Source: Heliocidaris erythrogramma
Lineage: Eukaryota > Echinodermata > Echinoidea > Camarodonta > Echinometridae
Reading direction: 5' to 3'
Assembly: GCA_025617745.1 (NCBI GenBank)
Contig: CM046855.1
Location: 16,213,880-16,277,879 of the forward strand
Length of the DNA stretch: 64,000 nucleotides
Part shown: in pieces, positions 24,782-36,818 of the stretch
Layout: the number at the start of each line of letters is the position of its first letter
Numbering within the stretch: position 1 is the first letter of the stretch
The notes under the pieces: model-generated
Databases searched by the model: none
What the model was told of the DNA's origin: nothing
What the model saw: the letters and a program-made list of their open reading frames with translations, nothing else
Made by a program: the position numbers and the translations under genes

Positions 24782-26068
24782 TATATATATATATATATAC
24801 ATGTATATACATAATTCCTACTTAGGCAATTTTTTTTTTTTTTGCGAAATATTCACCGGAAGGGGGAAGCTAACGTTAAGTTGAATTTTTCGATTCGCCT
24901 TAATGTTTTTGACACTGTTTTTTCCCCATTTCCGTAGGGGTAGGAGGCATTCTATCGATATAAACGTAGAGGGCGCCAAATTACTTATATTACTACAAAG
25001 TTTTGTTCGGTAGCGGGAACTCATTTTCGTATAATATAACATGGAAAATCTAGATATGTATAACTCCTGGGTATCTAACGTCCAAAGTTGGAGTTAGGGC
25101 AATGTCTGTTTATCTTGATTATATTAGTAGTTTGGGGATTTACTAAAAATACCTTATCGCACACAAAAGGTAGTTATTATACGTTTCTTTTTGCCATAAA
25201 TGCAAATTGAATCAAATTAATTCTAAACATATGCTAACATTTTGAATCCATTAATTCTCTGTAACGTCCTTTTTGCGATGATATACGTATATACAATTAA
25301 AAAAAAAGGTCATCTTTTAGTAGAATCTAGATATATATATATATATATATATGTACACCCCTACCTATGGCTTTCATTTTCATAATATGTATATATGAGA
25401 CGTAAGCATTATTTTGTGTCCTTTTATAACATTTTGTCTGAAATGTTTTAGAATTCTGAGGTTGTTTTATGAAAGAAAGATTAAAGAAATAGAAAAGGAA
25501 AGGAAAGAGTGAAATACTCACACATATGTGCAATGGCATACAATTTAAATGTAGAAAACACAGTGTTCATTTTGACCCGTCAGGCTGTGATAAGTATATT
25601 TTTAGTTATCCAAATACTTTATAACATTGAATATGGAGCAGGATAGCATATAACTCAAATCCGTGATATGCTCATGACAAGCAAAGAGATGAAATTTTTT
25701 GTCACCCCTACGTCCACATCTACAATATTTATAAGGAAATCTATACTCTTTTCAATTTTCCCACTATTTTTGATGTGACTTTATTATGTGGATTTCTTTT
25801 AAATTTTTCCTATGCAATATGAAATATTCTGAACAAATAAAGAATATGCATTGTCCATTAAATGTGAGCTTTACTGATCTTATTGTTAGGATAGATATCT
25901 TTTTTCCTTTCATTCATATTTCATTTTGTCCATTTCAAGTGCCTTGACGAAAAAAACTATTTCCTTGATATTTTATGGTTTTGTCAGATATTATGTGTGG
26001 TGAATTTGTTATGAAATTATTGGTATAAAAGGAAAACTAAATCCACAATGTTACATTGATAAGTTATA
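24782..26068. other. Intergenic, no feature recognised
   Basis: AT-rich with TA repeats (25331-25353) and T runs. No gene or clear element seen. Confidence 0.5.
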
Positions 26069-27729
26069 CAGCCCTGGAAAAAATTATTAGACCAGCTTCT
26101 TATAAAGGCCTATATGGCAAGTGTTGACTATATCAGTAATTGATTTTTCAGAATGATTTTTACTATCGAATATTTCATAAACCGGGATTCGACGGCTTTG
26201 ATTCGATCGAATACCGGTTAATCGATAAATGATGTGCGGTGAAAACAGAGTTGCACACAGTTGCAGGCAGTGCATGCACCATGCACCGGTGACCGGTCCG
26301 CTGGCATCGCGGGCATATGTATGGGCTCTCGCTGCTCGAAATTAACGATAGCCCGCTAGCCAATGGCTAGTAAAAATCACAGCGGACGAGCCAAAATCTT
26401 AAGTTTCTAGTCCGTATGGCTAGCCAAAATATCACTAGTGTCGCACGAAGCGATGCTCATTGTCGACACACCCGACAATGATTCAAATTCAAAGAATTAA
26501 TAATCTTACTTTGTCTTTGGAGAGCTGAATGGAACACGTTTGTTCGATGCAAAAAAAAAAAAAACAATACGAAATAAACTTTTCGTCGCTCAATATAGAC
26601 TCGACTTCATTCAGCTTCAGAGATCATTCAGAAGTAATTGCCAATTTGATGAGAGTGTGATATTAGTTATTGCGAATTAAGTAGGAACACTCGTACTCAT
26701 GCCCGTATTTATCATGTTCAATTATACAATTGTCAAATTGACAATGCAGAGAGAGTGCAAGAAAATTATCGTAAACTTCAGTTCGTAACGACAAAACGAT
26801 TTTTCCATAGAGAAAGCACAGGTAAAGCGCGACGTCCTCCGCGAGCGAATTAGCGAAAGTTAGCCAACAGTTTGAACTTTGAAGTCGCCTTCACGTTCTC
26901 TGCTAGTATATATGCTGTACGTTACGGAGTTTCTTTTTTTATTTGATTTTTTCATGGTGGCTACGGTAGTCAAAAATCTGGCGGACTACAAATCGATGCA
27001 CCGAATTTGCCAAAACGTATTCGGGATTCGATGTCTTCGATCGAACACCGGCTAACCAATCGATTCGACTCAGGCTTAGTAAAAATCCTAGATGCTGACA
27101 GTCCTCAGGGATATTCTCCAGGGGTAGGGGTTTTGGAAAAAATGTCCCGACAGAAGTGATAATTGTCCAATGGGTATGCCAGATTTTCTCGTAAAGCAAT
27201 GTCCACTCCTCTGGAGGCAGTTTGTTCAGTTCTTGTTGAAAAATTGCTACATTTGATGATAGCAGCCATGCCTTGTGGCATTCTGTCAACAAGGTATTGC
27301 CTTTTTTTCCCCTCACAGCAGCTTATTCTTGCTGCAAATTTTTTTTTTTGTTTCATGAAATTAATTTTCTAATGCCTTTAATTTTTATGTCACATGCACT
27401 GGTCTCAGTAGAATAAGGAAAAGGCCATGGTGTTCAGGCCAAGAGTAGTAATGCTTGAAATTCATTGTCTCAGACGTTTATAGTCTATTAGGTGGTCCAA
27501 AAACTCTTTCTCATGGGAAAAAAAGGGATGTTGTAATTGTCTGGGGAAATTTGTCCGGGACAATTTGTCCTGGCTGTAGTCGTCCTAGTGGTAACTGTCC
27601 TGGGGTAAAAAGTCATAGGGGTAATTGTTCTAGTTAGTAGTAGTCCATTAATCATGCATTAGCTGTTGATAATCATTTTCCTACTTCCATAGACAATGGA
27701 GCTGGTCTAATAATTTTTTTCCAGTGCTG
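26069..27729. mobile_element. Tc1-like element, 1.66 kb, decayed
   Basis: Ends CAGCCCTGGAAAAAATTATT (26069 on) and the inverted AATAATTTTTTTCCAGTGCTG (to 27729), continuing inwards as agaccagct, with TA on both sides. Minus strand 27300-27250 gives LVDRMPQGMAAII, which resembles the LVDSMPRRxAAVI end of Tc1 transposases, but the rest is not recognisable. Two direct copies of a cgggattcga...gatcgaa...accgg motif (26183 and 27023) suggest a further nested insertion. A ggtaattgtcctgg minisatellite occupies 27523-27640. Confidence 0.75.
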
Positions 27730-28248
27730 TATATCTATTTACACTTGGCATTTTTGGTTTGTAGTAAAGAGAAAATATATACTTTTTGGCTTATTCCTTA
27801 CTGCTGTTGTAGATTCTGAGTGCCAGTAATTTCAAAAGGTCATCATCATTAAAAAGAAGTCCATGTATTCAAATTTACAGATTTGATAGACATGACAAAA
27901 TATTATATTTTGGCATTAGCTATTTAAGACACTGTATAATTGTATAATTATCACTCTTTCATGATCAAATAATTCATGTTGAATATGATATGTTAGATTA
28001 CCTAGCAGGATATTGTATGTGTATATGCTATTCATTTTCTTCTGTTATGATTTCATAGTAAAAGTAACTTTTGCCATCACTTTCATTCACATTAAAAAAA
28101 AAAGTTATGACAGAACCCAAAGGCCTCAAGTGGTTGGTCTAGAAAACTGGATTCAATTCAAACATTTATCTTCGTTTTTTTTCCTTTAGACTCACCAAGT
28201 AAACTTTACCTTGTTTTGATATCGGTCATGAGCCTGTTACTCTGGGAC

Positions 28249-29191
28249 CCTGTCCCGAAATAGTCACCCCATTTTACATATGAGATTTGACCCCTTATAG
28301 TTACTTAGACCATCCATGTCATTCACAAAAAGCTTGTCAGCTCGAACGAAGCCACCGGGTTTGGCCCCCAGAGCCCCCAGAGTTTGCCAAGACATAATAA
28401 AGGGGCTATGTGGCTGCCATGCTGAAATTTACCATTCATGTGTTAATTACACAAATACCTTGCAAGCTCTTTATTATGCCTTGTCAAGCAGGCGCAGATG
28501 GACAATGTGTGTGTTTACATAATCCTGGCACTATCATTTGACTATTTTTGAGAAAGCAATACAATTTTCACAATTTAATAACTTATTATTGAAATGATCA
28601 TTTGACACCAAATTGCACCCCAAGAAAGTTACAATACTCAAGATTGTACTGTGTAAATTTGACCTGAATCGAATTACACACATTGGAGCTATTAAGCTTA
28701 TAATGCAAAAAAGGGGTTTTCACTCCATCCAAAGCATTTTGGGCAGCAAAGCTTGGTTTAGGGGCACTTTGGTGTGTGTTTTTCAGGGGCATGTTACACC
28801 CCCTTCCCGATGGAAAGTTTTGTCAGTTTTTTATATTTTTGTAATGTGCACCCATACCTCTTCCTTCTGACAAAATTTGGTCCATGGGCCTTTAGAGGAA
28901 AAATTTCCCCCAATTTTTAGGAGTGGTCTGACAACCCATCCCGATGGAAAATTTTGTCAGTTTTTGTGTTTGGTAATGTATAGTCATACACCTTCCTTCT
29001 GACAAAGTTTGGCGCATATGTTAGATGGGTTGAAATCGACCCGACTTTGGGGCCCTTTTAGGGGGGCTCTGGGGGCCAAATCCGGCGGCTTCGTTGGAGC
29101 TGACAAGCTTTTTGTGAATGACATGGATGGTCTAAGTAACTTTAAGGGGTCAAATCTCATATGTAAAATGCGGTGACTATTTCGGGACAGG
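28249..29191. mobile_element. Element with ~125-bp terminal inverted repeats
   Basis: cctgtcccgaaatagtcacc at 28249 is mirrored by ggtgactatttcgggacagg ending at 29191. The arms continue about 125 bp (to roughly 28377 and 29062) with about half a dozen differences, through cattcacaaaaagcttgtca and ggcccccagagccccc. The interior has two direct copies of tcccgatggaaa...ttgtcag...ccttctgacaaa (28805 and 28939). No coding region and no clear target duplication. Confidence 0.9.
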
Positions 29192-29513
29192 CTCCTGGCC
29201 TATGTGGGATTTGACTATTGGTACTTAGTCACTTTTGTAGTTCATCAATGCAAGATTTTTTTATTTTTTTAATTTTTATTTCTTATTCTTTACTACAGTG
29301 TAAGTCTTGAGTATACATGTATGTTTGAATCATACAGACTTGTCCTGAGCAAGAGAATGATATGACTGTATTTATTGTAACGATGATTGAAAATGATTGG
29401 ACGGTCCCTTAAATATATCCAGTCCACTGAATTGACGATTTTGTTTATTTTATTAAGTTTAACCACGTTGTATGTTTATGTTTGGTAATATAAGTTCAGC
29501 TTTCTATGAAGTA

Positions 29514-29688
29514 CAGTGGAACTTCATTATAACAATCTCCTTGTGACCAAGGAAATTACCTCTTTATATTGAAACTTTGTTATATCAGGGCTAAAAAACA
29601 ATAGAATACAAAGACGTGGGACTGGCAAAGTTACCTTGTTATAATGAGAGTTTTTTACAAAAGTGTTCTTTATATTGAGGTTCCACTG
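29514..29688. mobile_element. pogo-like MITE, intact ends
   Basis: CAGTGGAACTTCATTATAAC at the left, mirrored by TTTATATTGAGGTTCCACTG at the right, TA on both sides, 175 bp. It shares its whole length, inverted, with 10000-10177. Confidence 0.95.
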
Positions 29689-31919
29689 TATATAGAGTTT
29701 GGGGAACAGTTTATAACTGGTATATAGCCCCCTCCCACAAAGGATGAATTTAATTCACATTTGTCTCAAGTACATTAGGTTAATGGAAATTTAGACGTAT
29801 AGGGTTAATTATTGGTGTTTAATAATTTTATATAAAAAGGTATGCATTCATATATACAAATGCTCCTACTGGGTGAACTAAGGTGAACTAATGATAGAAA
29901 AAGTACCAAAATTCCATATTTTTGTTTCTTCTGCTTTTAATTGCTGAAAAACTTAAAGTCCTATTTGCATTTTGAGTGCTTGCATTCGAAATGATAAACA
30001 AATTTGAAATGTCTGGAATATCATGGTATTTGTAAAATGATACATGTATGACAAAAGTTTGGAGGAGTTTGGAAGAAGGGAGGTTAAGACAAGTATAAAG
30101 GCTGAAAAAAAGGAGCAGTTTTTGGCAAGTTTCCCGCCTTTCAGTTTGATGTATTAGTTGTCATGTAACAAGTATTCCTGTCTTGAAAATTTGTCACTGT
30201 TGTCCGTTTCATGAATTCATTTCAAGGGAATGTCCAGACTTGTCTGTCTTTTGCCAATACATTGCTGTACACATAATTGTTTTTCTGATTTGAACATACT
30301 TCTAGCTGTGTACTAATATTTTGAATAGATGATTGTTTTTTTCCTTCAAACATTGCCTGCATGAGGCTAATTATATCACAGCTGCCATTTATGCAAAGTA
30401 GTGCCTAAATATATATGCAAGTCTTGACTACAGTTGAAAGAAAAAATTGTACCGTATGCATATTGACTGACGCCTTGTGTGATTGAAATCTCTCTATGTC
30501 CCATGACTGCTTTTAAGATTTCCATACAGTGCGACCCAATGCCACCATACTCTTCCAGGCATTTGTTTGCCTGAAACTTCAATCATTTTGATTTTGATAA
30601 CAAAACAGCTATACAGTTTGAAAATGAGGTAAAAGAAAGTTAGTGCGCTCATAATATATTGGCAAGAGATAGAAAAGATCTGGTTTACCTGTAAAATGTG
30701 GGACTCAGAACCTAGCGTATATTTCAAGAGAAAGTCAGAGGAGTTTGCATGAAGACAGAATGAATATTGAAGTATGTGATGTGCTTTAAAATAAGTTGTT
30801 AGGAAGCGACTAACAGAGATTATGATGTCTGTATTATTTTGTATCGTATATATATATGTATGTGAATTATGTATGTGAATACTCAAAATAATTCTAAAAT
30901 AAAATATAATGTATAATGAATGATATATATGATCAAGATTTTGTTACTAATTTTCTGGTGATTTGTATGCAATAAATTATAAAATTTTATTTCATTCTGC
31001 ACTTTTGTGAAGTTTTGATGTATCATGGCTTTAGAGATAATCTAGAATGTTGCCATTAAAGAGAAGGTTGAATTCTTGGAAAGTAGAACAAAAATTGTGA
31101 GCTTTCACATTCATTTTATGTCAATTTTGAAGAACATCATAGATATGTCCCCTGAAAAGGATTGCTCTTCAAATGCCCTCATATTCAAAATGCGACGAGA
31201 AATCGCTGAGGTGTTCAGGCCGAATATTCTTGCCACATGTGTGTACAGTCCCATATACCCTATTCTGTGTGCCGTGCTTGTGCTTTTCAGCGAAATTGGG
31301 TCACTTTCTTATCATTTTAACGATTCCAAAACCTCACAGTATACACCATTTGTTAGGTAGACATGGTCAACCTTTCCCAATTGTTTTAAGACAGTTTCTT
31401 TCACAATGTAATCACATGTCCAGAACTCAACTTATCTGTAATGGTCACTTCATGAAGTCATAATACAATAATTGAGAAACCAAAAATTTGACAAGTAAGT
31501 TATATTTCTTTTATTGGAACTACACACATCATTGGAGATATCACAAGATAGCAACATGTATGCATTCACATGGAACATTTCTTAACTCTGTCCAAGATAC
31601 TGTACAATATGTATGGTCTTTATGAAAATTTTATGTAAAAATTTTTTAATCCTCAAACCATTTCAAGAATAAATTAATTTTCACAATGAACTGACCATTA
31701 ATAGATTTACTTTTACTCAAAATCAACATTTCCTGAGATAATATTTCATGGGATTGAAAATTTAAATGCAAGACTGAGTTTTTCTCCTGACGCTATTCAC
31801 ACAGACGTTAATGTTTTCACGTACTATTTCCAATATAACTGAATTGAATTTCACATAATTCATTTCATCCAAAGAGAAAAATCAATCAAAGTGATCATTG
31901 CTAGATACCCTTCTTGATA
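29689..31919. other. Intergenic, no feature recognised
   Basis: AT-rich. Open frames on either strand (for example 30494-30886 minus, 31076-31360 plus) lack recognisable similarity, splice context or codon-like composition. Confidence 0.45.
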
Positions 31920-32410
31920 AACTTTCTATATCATCAATAGTGATCTGCCCAAACCAACAACGGGTTTGGTGACCCTTCCTCAGCCTCAAACAAATATTTT
32001 TCCAAGTGATTTGATCTGCAGCCAACTGCTTCACTATACCATATCGCAATCCACCATAATTTGTAATGACATCTTCCCACAGAGCTTGATGAGTTCTCCT
32101 ATGTGACTTATTGTCCTTCCCATGAACTTTCTACAACTTTGATCAGCAAGCTGTCATATTTCATTATGTGTCCTAACCAATTCTTCTGTCATCCGAGGAG
32201 TGTTTTCAACACCATGGCCATATGCTGAACATGATTCTGAATCCCTCCATTTGTGAATCTATCCTTCCATAAACACAACTTTCATACCAGCGCCACATTT
32301 CCGTGGCCTCTAGTCGATGAGTGTATTTTCCCTCAAGCACCCATGTCTTTATCCCATACAAAGCACACTCCAAATCATGAACTTGACTAGATATTTTCTC
32401 ACACCAAGAT
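31920..32410 (-). mobile_element. Decayed LINE C-terminal fragment (RTE-like)
   Basis: The minus strand from about 32400 reads ECALYGIKTWVLEG, then RLEATEMWRWYE. This matches the ALYGxETW...RLEAFEMWCWRRM stretch just after the RT domain in RTE-like elements; downstream sequence continues with stops. No intact RT core is seen nearby, so this is a 5'-truncated, degenerate insertion. Confidence 0.7.
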
Positions 32411-32802
32411 CAATACTTTGGGCTCATCCTCAAAAATGACCTCGAAACAAAATTTTCATGAAATAAATGTAAGACCAGCAAGCTAAAAAACTGTAATGTC
32501 AACAATTGACAGGGTAAGGACTTGTACATATGAGAGTTGGTGTGATTTATCTCTTCTCTCCAGCAGAAATAGAAAAGGGGCATATTTAAACTCAAACTAG
32601 AAGGTTACAGTCATCTGCTCAAAGTGGATACGAGGTATTTTTGTTGAAGAGCCTAATGCTCTACAGACTGCCAATGCAGTCGGCACCTACATGTAAACGT
32701 GCACAGGGAATGATTTGATGATTCAGCTCTCCTGAGTCGGGAAGCATTAGGATGCCTCTCTAATAACTAACCATAGAGATGATTTATCTTCTGATTCTTC
32801 TG

Positions 32803-34149
32803 TCATGATCGGAGTAGACGGCAAACTTCTTCAAATTGTTTCTTGGCCCTCCCAATCTCAGGTTCTCTGTGGGTATATGTACATGCCAGAATCCCATGCG
32901 GTAAGTTCCCAATCAGTAACCCAATATGGCTGCCTGCTGAAGTTGCATTCAAGCTGTATGAATATGAAACAGACACAGTTTCAATTACATATAATCCCCA
33001 TATTTTTTCCAAAAACAAGGAAATTTACACAATTCTTTCTTGCAATATCAACAAAGTTTAAAGTTTGTCCACAGTGTTATTCTCATTTTGTTATAAATCT
33101 CTGTCCATGTACATAGTTTTTTTTGTTTTTTTGTTTTGTTCCAATCATTCACAGATGTTCATTATTCATTCTATTATCCTTTGCAAGAATTGTTCTAATA
33201 GACTTGATTTTTCTATATCTAGGTTATTGTAATTGTTTACAAAATTCCATGAAGTCTTAAATGCAAAGTGAACATTTTCCCTGAACGTTTGCATGGTTTG
33301 TTTGCACGTCGTACACATGTGGTAGTAGTTCGGTACAAAATGGTCACTGGTCATGCATACAGCATAAAACCAGACCCAAGTAGAAGAATAACAGTACGGT
33401 ACCTGCAATTTGTTTGTTGATGCACCTGGAAAGAGAGTGACCCTTGACCTGTCACATGCACATGGAGGTGATTTGTCTTCTGCCTCTGTGAACCACTGAA
33501 GATATTAAGAATCTGCTTCTCATCACTAGTCTGAGTAAATAAAACAAAAGACACAGATACAAAAAGAGGAAGATAATGTCAATAATACTTACAAATCACT
33601 TTGAATTCTGAAATGGAACCATAATTCTGAGATGCTGGTCATTCTGAGTTGTTAATCATCCAGTAAAAGGGCTATTAGGAATAGCATTATATTTAAAGTT
33701 ATAAAACCTTGCTAAAAATATCATACATGGAAAAACATGTCGGTGAAGCATTTTGAAGTGTGCAGATCCCTAAATATCATCTATCAAAACATTAACTGTG
33801 GGCTACATTTCAATTATTCAATGGAAATGTAGGGGAATCCAAAATTAAAGTACACTGATGGAGATAGGCATCTAACGGGTGTGAAGCACAATAACAATAG
33901 TTTATCTGGTTTGGTCATGAATAGAGTCACAGCCAACTGATAAAAGTTATCGGTGAATGAAAATAATTTAAGTGATTTATACAAACTTTTCTTGCCTAGA
34001 TTAAATTTAGCCATCACCAAGGTCAGGCATGTATTAGTTGTATAGTTTTACCTTCTTGAAATCTTTAAGCAGACCAGTAGAATATAAGTTGGCTCCTTGA
34101 TGTGAGACTAGACAGATACCAGTGACTGCGCCTCCTTGCACCAGTTTGT
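32803..34149 (-). CDS. Possible small gene, three candidate exons, function unknown
   Basis: Candidate exons on the minus strand: 34149-34052 (KLVQGGAVTGICLVSHQGAN, then LYSTGLLKDFKK, acceptor aaacag, donor gtaaaa); 33530 to 33449 or 33426 (TSDEKQILNIFSGSQRQK, acceptor actcag, donor gtcaag or gtgcat); and about 32930-32803 (GSHIGLLIGNLPHGILACTY, ending CRLLRS-stop). Together they look like an alternating hydrophobic small protein of the roadblock or profilin type, but I cannot name it. The N-terminal exon was not found and the 33449/33426 donor is unresolved. Phase works best with the 33449 donor (phase 1) joined to GC-AGC-CAT. Treat as a hypothesis. Confidence 0.35.
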
Positions 34150-35850
34150 CTGTTTGGAGAACAAGCCAAAACACATAAATAACAGAATAACATGGACCTC
34201 GATATCGAGGCCTTTTTCTCCTGTATGCATGTCTGAGCCATATAGGATTATAGTACAGTACAGTATATATCTGTGTCTTAACAATAGCAGTATAATGGGG
34301 GGGGGGGGGGGGACGCTAGGGGGCTGCCGAATAACATTTGGCAGTAAGGTGTCCAAATATGTAATTTTTATATCCCAGTTAGTCTATACTTTGATAATGA
34401 CATCACATTCTCACCAGAATAAAGCGTCTTTTTTTTTTAAATGGCAAGTTGATATTCAGGCAAAACGGCTATGGGTGGTAGCCTATAACCAAAATTACAT
34501 AACAAATATTCATAGAACTACAGCTGAGCTGACAAATATTCACTCAATTCAAATCATCATCCATTTTCCAATATGAAACCATATAAAATCTATTTGGGAT
34601 TTATAATTTTACATAAATTTGTCATCCAGCAAAGATATACATATCTTGGAAGCCCTTAATTTGTAGCAAGGTATGTTTCAGAGTCCCTGAATCAAGTCAT
34701 CTCCCAATGAAGGCATTTCAATCCTACAATGATTTCGGGATTTATATCAATCTTTACCAAGACCAAATAACACTGATGCCTAGATTCACATCTCCCTCTG
34801 ACCCTGCTTCCTCTCCCTATAACGGCCTCCTTTGTTTATATGACATGTATTTGATATATTTGTTTGGACATGAAATAAATGAGAACCTGAGGAAATCTAG
34901 GCAATAAAGTAAAAATTGATAATACATGTAGATACTATAGTGCTATTTCAATTTTTTTGAGCCTCTTTAATGCATGGAAAATTTCATGCAAAAAAAAAGG
35001 TTGTGTCAAAAGTTATTCCCATATCATTTATAACATGGAGTACCCTCCACCACTTAAATATGTACAAGATTATATTTGAAATAACGCCCTCCACCTCATC
35101 CTCATAATTGTAGACCTACATGTATGACTATTAGTATCAGAAACTCGGAATCCATTATAGAAAAGTGACCTAATGCAGCTGCAGCAGATTTTTGGCCATA
35201 GCCCCATACTCGTAGGTCGGAATGGACCAACAATTGGTTAATACACATTCTACACTGCTACAAAAATAATCTGTGGCAAATGGACATCAAAAATATGACA
35301 TTGAACAGGTGAAAATTAGAATCTCACTTGCTTTGCAAGTTGTCTGAGAAAGTCCCTCTTATTTGGTTACCAGCTGAACGATAAATTCAGGAAAATTTGA
35401 ATTTAAATTAATCATTCAATTTTGCCTTCATATATTTTTATAAGACCAAGTGATCTCTCTGTGTGCCACCCTCTCTGTATGGAGAGAGGAAATCTGCCTT
35501 TATTTATTGTTGTATGCAGTAGTACAGCAGTTATGAGTTTTTAGCATATTGGTTAAAGAGTAAGAGGTTATAATATAACCACATACTTTGGATGAGTGGC
35601 CTACATGGGAAATGCCCTCTATTTGTGTCCAGTGAGATGGAAAATGTGGAGTATGAGGCAAATTCTTTCTTGTGTATTAATTATTTTGTTTGACATTTGA
35701 CCAGAATAGATTTCTAACTTTATTAGTAACGTCAGAACTGGGGCTGTATTCTGAAAACGATGTTTTGTTATCTTTTATGAAACAAACTGAAAATGTGCGG
35801 AATAAACACTTTATCATTGGAGCTTGCGCCGATGTAGACAGAAATAACCA
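34150..35850. other. Intergenic, no firm feature
   Basis: Holds a G run (34298-34312) and AT-rich sequence. It may contain the missing 5' exon of the minus-strand gene candidate, but none could be supported. Confidence 0.4.
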
Positions 35851-36006
35851 GGCCTTCTTGTGAAATAAGCCACTGGTCATCGAGTGTGTACACACACACT
35901 GCAGTGTAAAGTCAATGGAGGATGTGAACCCTCATAGGCAATGAATTACACGCAATAAACTGCATGTACAAAGTGAATGCGGGGTGGCTTATTTCATGAG
36001 AATGCC
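35851..36006. mobile_element. hAT-like MITE with 8-bp target duplication
   Basis: Left GGCCTTCTTGTGAAATAAGC, right GCTTATTTCATGAGAATGCC (inverted, about 20 of 23 bp alike, ending gccac/gtggc). AATAACCA is repeated exactly at 35843-35850 and 36007-36014. Removing the 156 bp plus one duplication would rejoin a copy of the gtagacagaaataacc hairpin repeat also found at 39396, which confirms the insertion. Confidence 0.95.
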
Positions 36007-36010
36007 AATA

Positions 36011-36085
36011 ACCATCTGTTAATGTTATGGGGAATTATTTATTAAAACTGACATTTTTCAACCTTTCCCATAGACACAGAGGTTA
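36011..36085. repeat. ACCGTCTGT hairpin family, degenerate copy
   Basis: accatctgtt..tatggggaa pairs loosely with tttcccatagacacagaggt. The loop word ctgacatttttcaacc matches the copy at 39409-39474. It is split from its 5' flank by the MITE at 35851-36006. Confidence 0.7.
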
Positions 36086-36597
36086 GTATAGCCAAACGTG
36101 GCCTCAGTGGTACAACCGATGATAGAGCAATCGATCAGCATGTACCAGAGAGACTGAAGCTTTTGATCTAGCGCGGCTGTCTCTTTTATTTGTTTTAACA
36201 ATATGTGAACGCAGCCAACCAAGCATATAGTATTTAGTTCTATATACCAATACTATCATGACTATAGTACCAATGACTTGTAAAAACTGTATTTGATGAC
36301 AATTATTATTTCTATTTTTTAATAACAGTCATGCACTGTGTCCTTCGAACAAATTTTATTATTATTAATCAGTTTAATGCTCACCGGTTACAAAGTCTTC
36401 CCATTTTCTCGATTCGTCCATATTATTCTTCAGTTAAGGGACATCTGCCTGGCTGTTTCTTTTCAAGTCACTTTCTAGATTTTAAAACTCAGTCAAGACG
36501 GCCATGCGCAGTGCCAGCACTATATAATAATCTTCACAAATATTTATTAACTTCAACCAGAATTTGCAGAACGGGAAATTCCCTAACCACATACAGC

Positions 36598-36696
36598 GCG
36601 CGCTAGCTGTAATTCGCGCGCGCGCGCCGCGCGCCCATCTATGGCGCCCATATAGGATATAGGCGATGCACGCGTACGCCGCGCGCGGTATTCAAG
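36598..36696 (+). promoter_or_regulatory. PNN proximal promoter with alternating CG tract
   Basis: Between 36596 and 36690 lie gcgcgcgc, cgcgcgcgcgcgccgcgcgc and acgcgtacgccgcgcgcgg, in an otherwise AT-rich region. The tract ends seven bases before the PNN start codon, so most of it is promoter or 5' UTR. It is CpG-rich and of Z-DNA-forming type. No TATA box is evident (cccatatagg at 36648 is the nearest AT word). The transcription start is not determined. Confidence 0.55.
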
Positions 36697-36818
36697 ATGG
36701 CTACTATGGAGGGGGTAAGTGCTCTGCTGGCACAAAGATTAGAGAAAGCTAAGGAAAACCTGGAAGATGTGGAGCAAAACATTCGTAAACTTACAGGAGG
36801 AGAGGCCACAGAAAGAAG
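36697..36818 (+). CDS. PNN: PNN first coding exon
   Basis: ATG at 36697 in the context ttcaagATGG; an alternative in-frame ATG lies three codons later. Encodes 40 residues plus two bases of a split Arg codon; donor gtatag. The sequence LEKAKENLEDVEQNIRKLTG fits the human LEKAKESLKNVDENIRKLTG. Confidence 0.93.

Noticed and set aside
26939..27356. Intact transposase gene in the Tc1-like element
   Set aside because: Only one short Tc1-like phrase is recognisable and overlapping frames compete; treated as decayed.
36331..36606. 91-codon frame upstream of pinin
   Set aside because: No similarity, no splice context; ends in the CG tract.
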